Shown: piece after piece, positions 32,486-41,189 of the stretch | How positions within the stretch are numbered: position 1 is the stretch's first letter | How the letters are laid out: every line of letters starts with the position of its first letter | Source: JABICX01 sp964528765 | GTDB lineage: Archaea; Nanobdellota; Nanobdellia; UBA10117; JABICX01 | Reading direction: 5' to 3' | Assembly (NCBI GenBank): GCA_964528765.1 | Contig: CAZGVA010000001.1 | Coordinates: forward strand, 1 to 44,548 | DNA: 44,548 bases | The notes under the pieces: model-generated | Told to the model about the DNA's origin: nothing | Databases searched by the model: none | Seen by the model: only the letters and a program-made list of their open reading frames with translations | Made by a program: the position numbers and the translations under genes

Positions 32486-32689
32486 ATGGATCATCAAGCT
32501 GAAGCATTTGCTGAAGTATCGTATAGCTTAGTTATTTTCGCTATTGCGTTAGTTGCATGGGGTGTTGCACAATTATTAGTTTTAGATACACTTATTGCGC
32601 AATGGATGGCCGGTGTTCTAGTTTTTTTAACTGTAATGACAAGCGTTGCAGCAATTGTTCATTATTGGCGATATGGCCAGCATAAGTAG
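32486..32689 (+). CDS. Two-helix small membrane protein
   Basis: These 67 residues form two membrane helices (about 12-34 and 37-60) joined by a tight turn, with a short acidic N-terminus (MDHQAEAFAEV) and a basic end (YWRYGQHK). No family is recognised. The reading frame is supported by a TATA-like box (atattatataatat, 32455-32468) centred about 24 bp upstream, matching other leaderless genes here. It is divergent from rpl10e. Confidence 0.6.
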   Translation: MDHQAEAFAEVSYSLVIFAIALVAWGVAQLLVLDTLIAQWMAGVLVFLTVMTSVAAIVHYWRYGQHK

Positions 32690-32738
32690 AAATTGAAACA
32701 TTTAAAACAGTTACTTAAGTCATAATATATCCCTTAAT

Positions 32739-35138
32739 ATGACAAATAGGTACTACTCACTAAGAGAATTTAGTACAATTGCAAAGCTAGCAGAGCTTTC
32801 AAAAAAAGCGGGTTTTGATTTTATTTTCAATTTTAATTTAGGTAAATTTGAGTGCAAACAAATTCAGATTAATAAAACTCAATCAAACTTAGTTAATGTT
32901 GATGCTGAAGAATTTACTGACCAAGTTAGTTTAATGAGAGATTTTGCATTGACTAATGACGTTCCATTTAATATTAGATATTTTGCAGGTCAAAATGAAG
33001 CTAATCCTACTTTTTCACAGTTCTTTGATAGTTCTTTTACCACTAAAACACCTGAACAAGCAAATCCGGGGCGTATGAGAAAATTTATTGAAAAATTAAA
33101 ATCACCTACTGCCCTAAAAGCATATAGCCTAGGTGCAGTTGGGCTTATGGTAATAAGTCCGATGCTAAGCCCGATATTTGCTTTAGTTAAAGATTATTTT
33201 TCAAATGATTCTGATAAAGTGATTGATACTAAAACAAGTCATGAAACTTTGGAGATTAATGATTATATTGATATAAATGCAGAAGGCAATCGTCAGATTA
33301 CAGATAATACCTCGACCAATTTAGTTGAAATGCTTGATTCAACTCCCGGAAGATTATTTGATCATATGATTGAAAAAGATGGTTATCTCTATATATCCGA
33401 TAGTGGCTTAAAAATATTAAACATAAGCGACCCTGCAAATATTGACATAATTGGTAATTATTCTTCAGAAAACTCAATGGAAGTAATTTTATCTGGAAAA
33501 ACAGCCTATTTATTTGACAAAGTTGATGGAGATTGGGGTATATCAAAAATTGATATAAGTGATCCAACATCACCGAATTTAGATCAAAGAAAAATAATTT
33601 CAAATGATTACCTCGGATTAGTTAGACTAAGTAACGATAAATTACTCGTAAGAAATATTTATATGAATGGCGAAAGCTTAATTTTGGATAATAATTTAAA
33701 TGAAATAAGTAGCACTACAAAAAATATCCTAAATCCGAACAATAATCAAAATAAATTATATGAAATCGAAGTTCTGAATACAACGCAAGTACGTTTGCAC
33801 ACAATAGATAGTTCGCTGAATCGAATTGCTTCATCAAATACTGTTGAAAAACCTGAAAGTTCAATATTTATTTCAGTAAATTATATTGATAATAAATTAA
33901 TATTCACTACTGGGTCAGACTATTACACAAATCAAAGCTCAACAAGTATTTTTGAAGAAAAAGATAATAAATTAAATGAAATATCGCACGTTACGGATGG
34001 TCCAATTACTCTTGCAATTAAAAATTATTTACTTACGCAATATATTGATAATGAAAAACAAGGGGTAAGCTCAAGTTTATGGTCTACTAAAGACTCGGCA
34101 AATACCTATAAAACAAAAGAAAGTTTGCTTGGAAGTATTTTAGTTGAAGCAATTTCACCTGAAAGCGATATTATTATTGGTTTCAATAATACGCATTTTA
34201 TAACATATCGTCTAAATATGCCTAAAACAATCTCACCACAAGATTATACTATAACAAAAATTGACCCAATTGAGCCATTTACACAAGGTGATTTAATTGG
34301 TGTATTCAAATATGCGTTTGACCAATCAATTCAAGTTACACCTAAAGCAATAGATAATACAGTACATGGCGTGATTAAATCTAATAAATTAACCAATCTT
34401 CAATTAAATTTAGAAACACAAAATGGACAAAGTATTCCATTTGATATTATCCCAAATGAAGATGGAACATATGTTACACGCGTTGAAGCAGGCGAAATTA
34501 ACCTTAATTTTGCAGATTTATTAACTGGTACCGTCGGTTTAGGTGAAATACTAAATTCAGCCGTACAACAATATGGTGAATTAGAATACACCTTAAGTGG
34601 ATATGATAAAGAAGGTTTTTATTATCAATTAAAAACTGGCATACATCCGATAACTATTGAAGAAAATATTCGTGATTTGCAACAAAACCTCGGAGATAGT
34701 TCATATGGCGTATTTTATTGTCCAATTTATTTGCAAATTGTTTCACCTGATGGACAAAGAATAGGCCATTTTGATGGTGAAGATGTTACAGATATGTTAA
34801 ATAGCTTTTACTCTGGAAAAGATAGTCATCCGCAATTTTTCTTTACACCCAATGAAAATATACAACTAGCCAGTATCGCGTATGATTCGGGTCAAGTAGA
34901 TGGACGAGTTTTTGCTGAAAAAAATAATAACTTTAATTCAAATTCAGTTTCGCATACCGTAACTGCTGGTCAGAAAACCTCTTACGATTTACCAAAAGCA
35001 CCTGATAACAATACAAATCAAATTAATATAATGCCAATTGCAATTGGCGCAGGTATTGTCGGCGTAGGTGCTGCAAAATTATATTCAAATCGGAAAAAGA
35101 AAGCTAGTCATAAAATTGATCATAATCGTCACAAGTAA
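32739..35138 (+). CDS. Membrane-anchored LVIVD-type beta-propeller surface protein
   Basis: This 799-residue protein has a cytoplasmic domain of about 125 residues and a membrane helix (about 127-150, SLGAVGLMVISPMLSPIFAL). The large extracytoplasmic part has propeller blades of LVIVD type (DGYLYISDSGLKILNISDP, WGISKIDISDPTSPN). A second beta-rich region (about 530-740) follows, then a C-terminal membrane helix (INIMPIAIGAGIVGVGAAKL) and a short Lys/His-rich tail. With helices at both ends, the propeller would be tethered like a loop. The function is unknown; ligand binding or display is likely. The last 35 nt overlap the end of the convergent pilin-like operon. Confidence 0.75.
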   Translation: MTNRYYSLREFSTIAKLAELSKKAGFDFIFNFNLGKFECKQIQINKTQSNLVNVDAEEFTDQVSLMRDFALTNDVPFNIRYFAGQNEANPTFSQFFDSSFTTKTPEQANPGRMRKFIEKLKSPTALKAYSLGAVGLMVISPMLSPIFALVKDYFSNDSDKVIDTKTSHETLEINDYIDINAEGNRQITDNTSTNLVEMLDSTPGRLFDHMIEKDGYLYISDSGLKILNISDPANIDIIGNYSSENSMEVILSGKTAYLFDKVDGDWGISKIDISDPTSPNLDQRKIISNDYLGLVRLSNDKLLVRNIYMNGESLILDNNLNEISSTTKNILNPNNNQNKLYEIEVLNTTQVRLHTIDSSLNRIASSNTVEKPESSIFISVNYIDNKLIFTTGSDYYTNQSSTSIFEEKDNKLNEISHVTDGPITLAIKNYLLTQYIDNEKQGVSSSLWSTKDSANTYKTKESLLGSILVEAISPESDIIIGFNNTHFITYRLNMPKTISPQDYTITKIDPIEPFTQGDLIGVFKYAFDQSIQVTPKAIDNTVHGVIKSNKLTNLQLNLETQNGQSIPFDIIPNEDGTYVTRVEAGEINLNFADLLTGTVGLGEILNSAVQQYGELEYTLSGYDKEGFYYQLKTGIHPITIEENIRDLQQNLGDSSYGVFYCPIYLQIVSPDGQRIGHFDGEDVTDMLNSFYSGKDSHPQFFFTPNENIQLASIAYDSGQVDGRVFAEKNNNFNSNSVSHTVTAGQKTSYDLPKAPDNNTNQINIMPIAIGAGIVGVGAAKLYSNRKKKASHKIDHNRHK

Positions 35139-35628
35139 ATTCATATGCTAAACCATCTAGTTTTATTTCTGTAACTATTTTAAACTGCTTAGAATCGCGT
35201 ATTACAGATAACTTATCTGAATCGCTAACTACTAATGTAAACGTAGCACCGTCTTTTTTAAAAGTAATTCCTGGGTATTGAATAGTTAAACCCATATTTT
35301 CTGACCGCAAATCATCAGGGGTTTCAAAATCGATTTCATTTATGTCCAACGTCTCAAACCCTGCTAAATTAGTTTCGCAACTACCTTCGAAGTCATCTAG
35401 ATAAGCGTCCATAACTTGTAAAGCTGAATATTTCATATATTTTTCTAAATAAAATCGTGCACCTTCAGCAACAGTATAACTGTTTAGTAAATGTATTTGG
35501 TCTGCCCCAATTTCAGTTGTTTCAGTTAAAGCTAAATTATTTGAGCGAATAAATACAATTGCAACGAATATTAAAATAAACATAATTCCAATATCAATCA
35601 GTGACCCTTTTTTATTCAGAGTTATCAA
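35104..35628 (-). CDS. Pilin-like protein, class III signal (last gene of the 37.6-kb operon)
   Basis: This 174-residue protein has a prepilin-type start: NKKG before SLIDIGIMFILIFVAIVFI. The head (about 30-174) is mixed alpha/beta with two or three Cys and fits a pilin-type globular domain. The start is TTG at 35628, chosen because GGAGGT lies 8 nt upstream inside the previous gene's last codons. The two genes overlap by 17 nt and are probably translationally coupled. Its 3' end overlaps the convergent propeller gene. Assembly into a pilus-like structure is inferred from the signal type and operon. Confidence 0.72.
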   Translation of the reverse strand: MITLNKKGSLIDIGIMFILIFVAIVFIRSNNLALTETTEIGADQIHLLNSYTVAEGARFYLEKYMKYSALQVMDAYLDDFEGSCETNLAGFETLDINEIDFETPDDLRSENMGLTIQYPGITFKKDGATFTLVVSDSDKLSVIRDSKQFKIVTEIKLDGLAYEFTCDDYDQFYD

Positions 35629-36070
35629 TTAAACCGACCTCCAAATTTCTCCCATCTTCTATTGTTGGTAGATATTGTGTGCAAAATGGTTTTGTATAAT
35701 CACCAATACCTGCGTACATTTCAATAATATTTTCTTGGACGATTATATTATCCTCATCTACATCTTGCGTACCATATATGCCTGCCAATATCTCATTAGC
35801 TTTGTCAATAATAATATCCTGTTCATCTGAATCAGACATTGCCAAAGCATCTGCAAAATCATATTCCGCATATCCCTCATCTAATTGAACGGGTGAACGT
35901 AACATGCTTAAAAGAGTTACATCACAACCCTGAAACCGCGTAGCACCTTCTACTAAATAATAAAATTCCAAGTTAGTATTTGGTCTCATAATCATAACAC
36001 TTATACCCATTAATCCAATAATTATAATTGAAAAAAGAAATGTTGCTAAATCAAAATTACCTTTTTTCAT
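35612..36070 (-). CDS. Pilin-like protein, class III signal
   Basis: This 152-residue protein begins MKKGNFDLATFLFSIIIIGL, a short Lys-Gly prepilin signal followed by the hydrophobic helix. An acidic head follows with two well-separated Cys. GGAGGT is 7 nt before ATG. The ATG overlaps the stop of the upstream gene (ATGA). It is the fourth gene of the five-gene run from 37623 to 35104. No specific family is recognised; a minor-pilin-like subunit is the best guess. Confidence 0.72.
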   Translation of the reverse strand: MKKGNFDLATFLFSIIIIGLMGISVMIMRPNTNLEFYYLVEGATRFQGCDVTLLSMLRSPVQLDEGYAEYDFADALAMSDSDEQDIIIDKANEILAGIYGTQDVDEDNIIVQENIIEMYAGIGDYTKPFCTQYLPTIEDGRNLEVGLIDNSE

Positions 36071-36516
36071 AAAATGACCTCCAGTGTACCTGTTTTCAAT
36101 ATATTATTTTCCCAATAATTAACCACATATATTTGTGGTTCAGATTTTAGTTTTTCTGCAGTCCAACGTATTGTACTAGTTCCATCTTGTTCAGTTAAGG
36201 TTAGTTTAAACTTTGCTGAACCATCTTTAGTTAAACATGAAAGAATATTACTCTTAGTAAACTTCTCCAAGTCAATAATACCTGCATGAACAAAATTATT
36301 GTCATCTTGATATGCTAAACATTCAGGTGCAGTAATAATCCGAGTAGCTTTAATATCATACGTAAGCTCACTTAGTGAAAAGCCAGTTACAACAAAATAA
36401 TCTTGAATTAATGGGTTAATTAACATTATCACACCAAATACAAAAACACCCATAGATCCAATTAATGAAATTAATTTAACTTCCCAACCCTGACCTTTTT
36501 TACCTTTAATTAACAT
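36067..36516 (-). CDS. Pilin-like protein, class III signal
   Basis: From ATG 36516 this is a 149-residue protein: MLIKGKKGQGWEVKLISLIG, then a membrane helix (VFVFGVIMLINPLI) and a beta-rich head with two Cys (PECLAYQ, ILSCLTKDG). A GTG 48 nt upstream would add 16 polar residues that hide the signal and overlap the previous gene, so the ATG is preferred. It ends in an ATGA overlap with the next gene. Like its neighbours it has a prepilin-type N-terminus and no enzymatic motif. Confidence 0.68.
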   Translation of the reverse strand: MLIKGKKGQGWEVKLISLIGSMGVFVFGVIMLINPLIQDYFVVTGFSLSELTYDIKATRIITAPECLAYQDDNNFVHAGIIDLEKFTKSNILSCLTKDGSAKFKLTLTEQDGTSTIRWTAEKLKSEPQIYVVNYWENNILKTGTLEVIL

Positions 36517-36532
36517 TTTAGAAAATATTGAA

Positions 36533-37513
36533 CTATTTGAATAAGTTGAATGTTTCACCTCCACAATCTACTCCAATACGAATATTTCCCGCAGATTTTC
36601 TAAATGCAATATTTTCGGGATATTCATAAGTATTCTTGCTCTTACCATATATATGACTCATAGCTTCATTTGTTGCTTTGTCTAAGGTAATGTCATCATC
36701 GCCAAGATAATACTTATTAATTCCATCAACCACCTTCCGAGTTACCTCACCCCCGATTTTTTCCGCGTTGTCAACCAATCCTGCTGCGCAAAAATCTTCA
36801 AAACCGATATAAATACAACGATTTGGATAATTATAATAGATTAACTCGGACTTAGAAAATTTTGAACTTTTTCTTTGTTCATTGATAAGTGCAATCGCTT
36901 TTTCTGAAGAGGAAAAACCCGTAATGCTCATAAGTTTATTTTGTTCTGATTTTTCTTCAAGTAAATATTTATCAGAAAAATCAAGTTGATTATGATTTCC
37001 AACAACGAAACCTAGGATAGAAAATCGATCTCTTAGTTCGTTAATAATTTTTAAACCACTAATAAATACATCGCCTACTGCGGTCCCAACTTCAACTGCG
37101 CCATTATAAATAAATGCGGGTGCTACGCTTAATAACTCTTTAAATGTTTCAATTGTTTTCTGTTCCTGTTCTTCACAAATAGAAAAACGAGATACCGTAA
37201 CCTCATCATCATCTAATATTAATGATGCAACAATATATTCTCGATTTGTTGGGTTTAAACCTTGTGAGCCATCATCAGGGCTCCAGCTTGCCCAATGCAT
37301 AAAACTTTTTTTCCAATTATCTTTTGGAAAAGTGTATTGAACATATGTTTCTTCAGGAGCGGCAGCAACGGAATCCATAGTTAATGCAATATTTGTCGCA
37401 ATGTAGCCCGGTCCATGATCTGCCAGAAGTCCGATTTTTACACCTACAATAAGCACTACTCCTAAACCGAGTAGGATTGCAATAGTTACACCGACTTCTA
37501 ATACTGATCCCAT
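36533..37513 (-). CDS. Pilin-like operon protein with N-terminal membrane helix
   Basis: This 326-residue protein has a membrane helix at the very start (VLEVGVTIAILLGLGVVLIV), then a long soluble domain with five Cys (FSICEEQEQ, NRCIYIGFEDFCAAG, GVDCGGETF). No known family is recognised. It lacks the Lys-Gly cleavage motif of its neighbours but is locked into their operon. Its ATG overlaps the stop of the 36-codon gene (TAATG), and the next pilin-like gene starts 16 nt after its stop. It is probably a partner or base-like component of the same structure. Confidence 0.68.
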   Translation of the reverse strand: MGSVLEVGVTIAILLGLGVVLIVGVKIGLLADHGPGYIATNIALTMDSVAAAPEETYVQYTFPKDNWKKSFMHWASWSPDDGSQGLNPTNREYIVASLILDDDEVTVSRFSICEEQEQKTIETFKELLSVAPAFIYNGAVEVGTAVGDVFISGLKIINELRDRFSILGFVVGNHNQLDFSDKYLLEEKSEQNKLMSITGFSSSEKAIALINEQRKSSKFSKSELIYYNYPNRCIYIGFEDFCAAGLVDNAEKIGGEVTRKVVDGINKYYLGDDDITLDKATNEAMSHIYGKSKNTYEYPENIAFRKSAGNIRIGVDCGGETFNLFK

Positions 37514-37623
37514 TATTTAACGAAATTTAGTAAAACTGTACCCATAATAACTAGTACAGCCATAAATAATAACAAGTAAACAATCATTATTGGAAAATTA
37601 TCTGAACTTGCTTTTTGATTCAT
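37513..37623 (-). CDS. Tiny single-helix protein (36 aa), first gene of the pilin-like operon
   Basis: It begins MNQKASSDNFPIMIVYLLL and continues as one hydrophobic helix to a stop that overlaps the next ATG (TAATG). It has its own promoter: the 18-bp element GAAGAGTTTATATTAAAT (coding strand) sits 17 nt before ATG and is shared exactly with the tiny gene upstream. Being short it could be missed, but the promoter, coupling and membrane helix all support it. It is probably a single-helix subunit or assembly factor of the pilin-like system. Confidence 0.62.
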   Translation of the reverse strand: MNQKASSDNFPIMIVYLLLFMAVLVIMGTVLLNFVK

Positions 37624-37639
37624 ATAATAAAGAACATAT

Positions 37640-37657
37640 ATTTAATATAAACTCTTC
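37640..37657 (-). promoter_or_regulatory. TATA/BRE promoter element, copy 1 of an identical pair
   Basis: The coding strand reads GAAGAGTTTATATTAAAT. The TATA core is centred about 24 bp before ATG 37623, preceded by a purine-rich BRE-like stretch. An identical 18-bp copy lies at 37785-37802, with the same 17-nt distance to its gene. Confidence 0.65.
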
Positions 37658-37660
37658 GGA

Positions 37661-37768
37661 CTATTTAATTTGCATAAAAATATACCAAATAAAATACCCT
37701 GTAACTATTGCAAATAATATAAAAGAAATTTCCCAAACAGGTATATCTGATACGCCACGTTTTAACAT
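37661..37768 (-). CDS. Tiny pilin-like single-helix protein (35 aa)
   Basis: It reads MLKRGVSDIPVWEISFILF, then a hydrophobic helix ending YIFMQIK. KRG followed by a hydrophobic stretch resembles the class III signals nearby. It carries the identical 18-bp promoter element at the same distance from ATG as the next gene. No globular head is present, so it may be a short filament or assembly component. Confidence 0.6.
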   Translation of the reverse strand: MLKRGVSDIPVWEISFILFAIVTGYFIWYIFMQIK

Positions 37769-37784
37769 AATAAATATGTCTGAA

Positions 37785-37802
37785 ATTTAATATAAACTCT
37801 TC
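37785..37802 (-). promoter_or_regulatory. TATA/BRE promoter element, copy 2 of an identical pair
   Basis: GAAGAGTTTATATTAAAT on the coding strand, 17 nt before ATG 37768, is identical to the element at 37640-37657. Two adjacent tiny genes with the same promoter suggest equal, joint expression or duplication. Confidence 0.65.
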
Positions 37803-37878
37803 TAAAACGTATCTACTAATTAGATGGGTGTTCTCACAAAAATAGATAGGTTTTTATGCGTTTTGTTCTTAGTTTTAT

Positions 37879-39222
37879 ATGATAGATACTACACTTACAA
37901 GTCATGAAACGCAAGCACAAGAGATAATAACTACTTATAATGCGCCATTTAAATTAGTTGGAAATCAAATTAGACATTTAGGAAATACTTCTGAGTTATA
38001 TCACAATGTAACTAAACTTCAAGACATTGCATTTAATACTCGAGATGAAAAAGGTAACAAAATACAATTAGAAGATGTTATGTTTGGCAAAGCATTTCAG
38101 CAAGCCATAGCTGAAAAAGATTCTTTAGAACTACCTGAACTTTTAATGGACAGCTTAAATAATGCTGAAGAAATGATTGAAAAATACAAGCTTCCTTGGA
38201 AAATAGAAGAAGTAACTGATCCAAATAGTGCGAATTACTCAATTGGTGAGCAACTTGTACATACTGGTAAAAATGGTTGGTTATATCAAGATGCTATGGA
38301 CCTCGTAGTTTTATGTAATACTGAAGGTTTGACTTTTGATGACCGAGCATTTGAACAAACTGCTTATTTTTCAGCAATTACTGAAGATAAAGCTTGGCAT
38401 AAAAAACAAATTCTTGCCGGAAATATAACTGAAACGGGTTATAAAACAAAAAAACCCAGTTTATTATCACGACTTTTCGGTGGACTAAAAAATACCTCAA
38501 AATCACCGATAGAAGGTCATTTTAAAGCAAATTATAATCAAAATCGTTCAGTCTCAGGTATATATTATCCAATAATCCCGAAAATTATTGATTCAATTAG
38601 TGATACATTGGCAACGCGCAAAGAATTTGCAAAACATGGCGTTGTTCAAACTGAACCTACGCACCAAAAAACTAAAGCAATTCTCGGAGCAGGATTATTT
38701 GCTAGTGCAACTGCAGTAACACTTACTGCAGGCTGTATTGAAAGTAATAGCCACTCGGATGATGAATATGTAGGTGAAGAATTTCATATTTGGAAAAACG
38801 CTGATCAACAATTTTTAAGTGGAACAACAATAAGATACGATAACGAGTTAGGAAAAACTATTGAACAAAGAAATGGGGTCCAAGAAGGAGACTCAGTAAT
38901 TGTTCATGGTAGCATTAACGTACTTGCGTTTGGGAATAATCGTGATTATACAGGTGATGGTGTCAATGATTCATATACATTTACCGGTTTTGTAACTCAT
39001 CAAGATAACTGTGAAATGGGCATATATGAATTTGGAAAACAAGATCGTAATACATCTCTTTGGTGGCAAATTAAACAAACTGTTAGGAAAGTAACTAATA
39101 ATGATACGCACATTATAATTGATATCCCATCAATACACGCAAATGACGATGAACGTCCAGATTTGTGGCAATATGTAAAGATAATTCCAGAAGATAATAA
39201 AACAAAACCTGTTGAATTGTAA
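37879..39222 (+). CDS. Membrane-anchored protein with internal lipobox-like segment
   Basis: No family is recognised for this 447-residue protein. The first part of about 265 residues is polar and helical with no signal peptide. Then comes a hydrophobic segment (AILGAGLFASATAVTLTAGC, about residues 268-287) whose LTAGC end looks like a lipoprotein box or an anchor. A beta-rich C-terminal domain of about 160 residues follows (DSVIVHGSINVLAFGNN, IIIDIPSIHANDDERPD). The expected topology is an N-terminal cytoplasmic domain and an external C-terminal domain. It is the only plus-strand gene within the pilin-like array, ends 3 nt from the convergent pilin gene, and has a TATA-like box (tttttatgcg) about 24 bp upstream. 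Confidence 0.68.
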   Translation: MIDTTLTSHETQAQEIITTYNAPFKLVGNQIRHLGNTSELYHNVTKLQDIAFNTRDEKGNKIQLEDVMFGKAFQQAIAEKDSLELPELLMDSLNNAEEMIEKYKLPWKIEEVTDPNSANYSIGEQLVHTGKNGWLYQDAMDLVVLCNTEGLTFDDRAFEQTAYFSAITEDKAWHKKQILAGNITETGYKTKKPSLLSRLFGGLKNTSKSPIEGHFKANYNQNRSVSGIYYPIIPKIIDSISDTLATRKEFAKHGVVQTEPTHQKTKAILGAGLFASATAVTLTAGCIESNSHSDDEYVGEEFHIWKNADQQFLSGTTIRYDNELGKTIEQRNGVQEGDSVIVHGSINVLAFGNNRDYTGDGVNDSYTFTGFVTHQDNCEMGIYEFGKQDRNTSLWWQIKQTVRKVTNNDTHIIIDIPSIHANDDERPDLWQYVKIIPEDNKTKPVEL

Positions 39223-39225
39223 AAT

Positions 39226-40143
39226 TTAGTCGTATTCTACAGGCCCAAGTGGAAATTTAAAACTATCTATAGATGGAAGTTCGAAGTTATTACTCTTAAT
39301 TGGGTCACCTACATAAACATATCCGTTTGATTTAAGCATATCACTTTTATCCATATTTATTGTCAATGGTCCACTTATTGAATCGTCATCAGAAAAACTT
39401 GCACTGAATCCTTTGAATAAACTATTATCTGAAGAAAACCATCCAATATATATTGGTGGCCAATTTTGAACAACAATATCTGCTGAGTATAAATGTTCTG
39501 CAATAGTTAAGTCACGATTATAATATGAACGAGTATAAGGCACCATCTCAAAAGTATTTGCATCAAATTGTGAAGAGTCACCCATATAAAAACAGTTTAT
39601 ATTTGTATAAGGTGTTTGTGATGATTTGTAAAAACATCGTTCAATTAAATGAAAATAAGTTTTTGCTGCAGAGCGTTTTTTCCATTCCAGACTATTTTTA
39701 TTGGATTTACAATTAGTTTTATATTGACATTCATCTGCATCATTTGAAGGACATTTACTTAAACTAAATCCCGTATCTTCACCAAAATCAATAAAATCAT
39801 TACAATCAACTTTATTATATGCGTCACCTATATCAATAGATTCCATATTACAAAAAAACAAAAGCTCACTTACAATAGCAGTAGTAACGACTCCACCAAC
39901 AGTGCCACCTGTGCCCATAAGTACTGAGTCTGAAACAACACCTGAGATTTGACCACCCATATTTTCAGCAAGTTCAACATTAAATCTACATGCACTATCT
40001 AACATGGTTCCACTTGCACGAGATACAACAAAAACTAAAACTGTAAAAATCAGAACTGCTCCAACAATTCCCAAGATAAGTAAACTACTGTGAGATAATG
40101 CATCACTTTCCTCACCTTTTTTATTCATTTTTTTAAATTTCAT
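39226..40143 (-). CDS. Large pilin-like protein, class III signal, Cys-rich head
   Basis: This 305-residue protein has a polar N-terminus MKFKKMNKKGEESDALSHSS and then a membrane helix (LLILGIVGAVLIFTVLVFVV). The head has eight or more Cys and a Gly-rich stretch (GGQISGVVSDS, GTGGTVGGVV). The stop of the 49-codon gene upstream overlaps its ATG (TAATG), so the two are coupled. The head shows no known fold by eye. Disulfide-stabilised surface display is inferred from the Cys content. Confidence 0.7.
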   Translation of the reverse strand: MKFKKMNKKGEESDALSHSSLLILGIVGAVLIFTVLVFVVSRASGTMLDSACRFNVELAENMGGQISGVVSDSVLMGTGGTVGGVVTTAIVSELLFFCNMESIDIGDAYNKVDCNDFIDFGEDTGFSLSKCPSNDADECQYKTNCKSNKNSLEWKKRSAAKTYFHLIERCFYKSSQTPYTNINCFYMGDSSQFDANTFEMVPYTRSYYNRDLTIAEHLYSADIVVQNWPPIYIGWFSSDNSLFKGFSASFSDDDSISGPLTINMDKSDMLKSNGYVYVGDPIKSNNFELPSIDSFKFPLGPVEYD

Positions 40144-40292
40144 TATTTAAGAGCAGATAAAATAAACTCATCTACAGCAAATTTACTTGAATCAGAAAAA
40201 TAAACATACAACACGTACATAATCATAAATCCTGCAATCATGAGTAATATTTTAACAATTGTTCCAGAACTCATACCTGCTTGTCCTTTCAT
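40143..40292 (-). CDS. Tiny pilin-like protein (49 aa)
   Basis: It reads MKGQAGMSSGTIVKILLMIA, continues as a membrane helix (GFMIMYVLYVYF), and ends in a short acidic tail. It overlaps the following gene by one base (TAATG). A promoter element tttgtaataaatgtttc (40310-40326, plus strand) lies 18 nt before ATG and closely matches those of two other array genes (41170-41186, 41978-41994). Confidence 0.65.
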   Translation of the reverse strand: MKGQAGMSSGTIVKILLMIAGFMIMYVLYVYFSDSSKFAVDEFILSALK

Positions 40293-40345
40293 ATTTTACA
40301 ACACTTAAGTTTGTAATAAATGTTTCGTAATATAATATTACCCAA

Positions 40346-41152
40346 TCACCTTACTACCCAATCACATATGTTAGACTGACAATCTGACTCAAGGGTAAAG
40401 GATTCACAATTTGTATCTAATGCTCGCACACAAAATCCTTGAACACAGGAACACCATTGAAAAGCGCCCCAACTTGAGCATTGCTCATTTATACATTCAT
40501 AAATACACCCAGATTTTCTTTCGCAGGAATTTTCATTTGGTCTAAGAGGGCATAAATCAATACATTGTCCTTGTGATCCTAATGAACAATGACTTGGTTC
40601 ACCTTCGCAATTCCACCCTGATTCAATCGTACATACTCTCGAACAACCATCGTGCCGGTTTGTATTACCATCATCACACATTTCACCTACGTCAATGAAA
40701 TGATTACCACAATTAGCCTCGCAAATATAATTATAACAATATTCATCTGAAGCACAATTAGAATCTTCGCAACATTCTCCATGTTCAAGTACATGATTAC
40801 AACAAACTTTTGTATTATCTATTGAAGTTCCTGCTTCATCAATACATCCTCTATCAAATTCAATTGGGTCTGGGTAACAACATTGTTCTTCATCACACCC
40901 ACAATCTTCTATGCAGTTTTGGCAGTTTTCTTCTTTATCTATTTCACACTCACCATTTCCACAGTAAAGAAGTAACTTAGTATCTTCTATTGCATCGCCA
41001 GGGTCTGCTGTATCAATTAACTTATTTGTATCATCTTTTGTTGCATCAAAACCTTTACTAAAATACATAATAAGAGTAATAAATATAATAATTATAAGCA
41101 CACTAACTACAATAAGCTTAATTGCAGTAATATCTCCTTTCTTAGACAACAT
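40346..41152 (-). CDS. Cys-rich pilin-like protein with DUF4215-type repeat
   Basis: This 268-residue protein has a class III signal (MLSKKGDITAI, then LIVVSVLIIIIFITLIMYF). The Cys-rich head contains CGNGECEIDKEENCQNCIED and GCDEEQCCYPDP, and a DUF4215-like unit (ANCGNHFIDVGEMCDDGNTN, HDGCSRVCTIESGWNCEG). The first Cys module recurs in the 498-residue array protein with the same order (CGNVNCEVDKEENCYNCPED). More than 30 Cys suggest multiple disulfides in the extracytoplasmic head. The promoter element at 41170-41186 lies 18 nt before ATG. It is probably a displayed binding or structural subunit. Confidence 0.75.
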   Translation of the reverse strand: MLSKKGDITAIKLIVVSVLIIIIFITLIMYFSKGFDATKDDTNKLIDTADPGDAIEDTKLLLYCGNGECEIDKEENCQNCIEDCGCDEEQCCYPDPIEFDRGCIDEAGTSIDNTKVCCNHVLEHGECCEDSNCASDEYCYNYICEANCGNHFIDVGEMCDDGNTNRHDGCSRVCTIESGWNCEGEPSHCSLGSQGQCIDLCPLRPNENSCERKSGCIYECINEQCSSWGAFQWCSCVQGFCVRALDTNCESFTLESDCQSNICDWVVR

Positions 41153-41169
41153 AATTAACTAAGCAAGTT

Positions 41170-41186
41170 TTTGTAATAAACTTTTC
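41170..41186 (-). promoter_or_regulatory. Shared BRE/TATA element of array genes
   Basis: The plus strand reads tttgtaataaacttttc; on the coding strand this is GAAAAGTTTATTACAAA, a purine-rich BRE followed by a TATA-like core. It is centred about 26 bp before ATG 41152. An exact copy lies at 41978-41994 and a close one at 40310-40326, so the array genes appear to share promoter type. Confidence 0.65.
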
Positions 41187-41189
41187 GGC

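Noticed and set aside
37590..37790. Plus-strand frame of 66 codons
   Set aside because: It lies antisense to two minus-strand tiny membrane genes that have matched promoters and coupling, so it is taken as their shadow.
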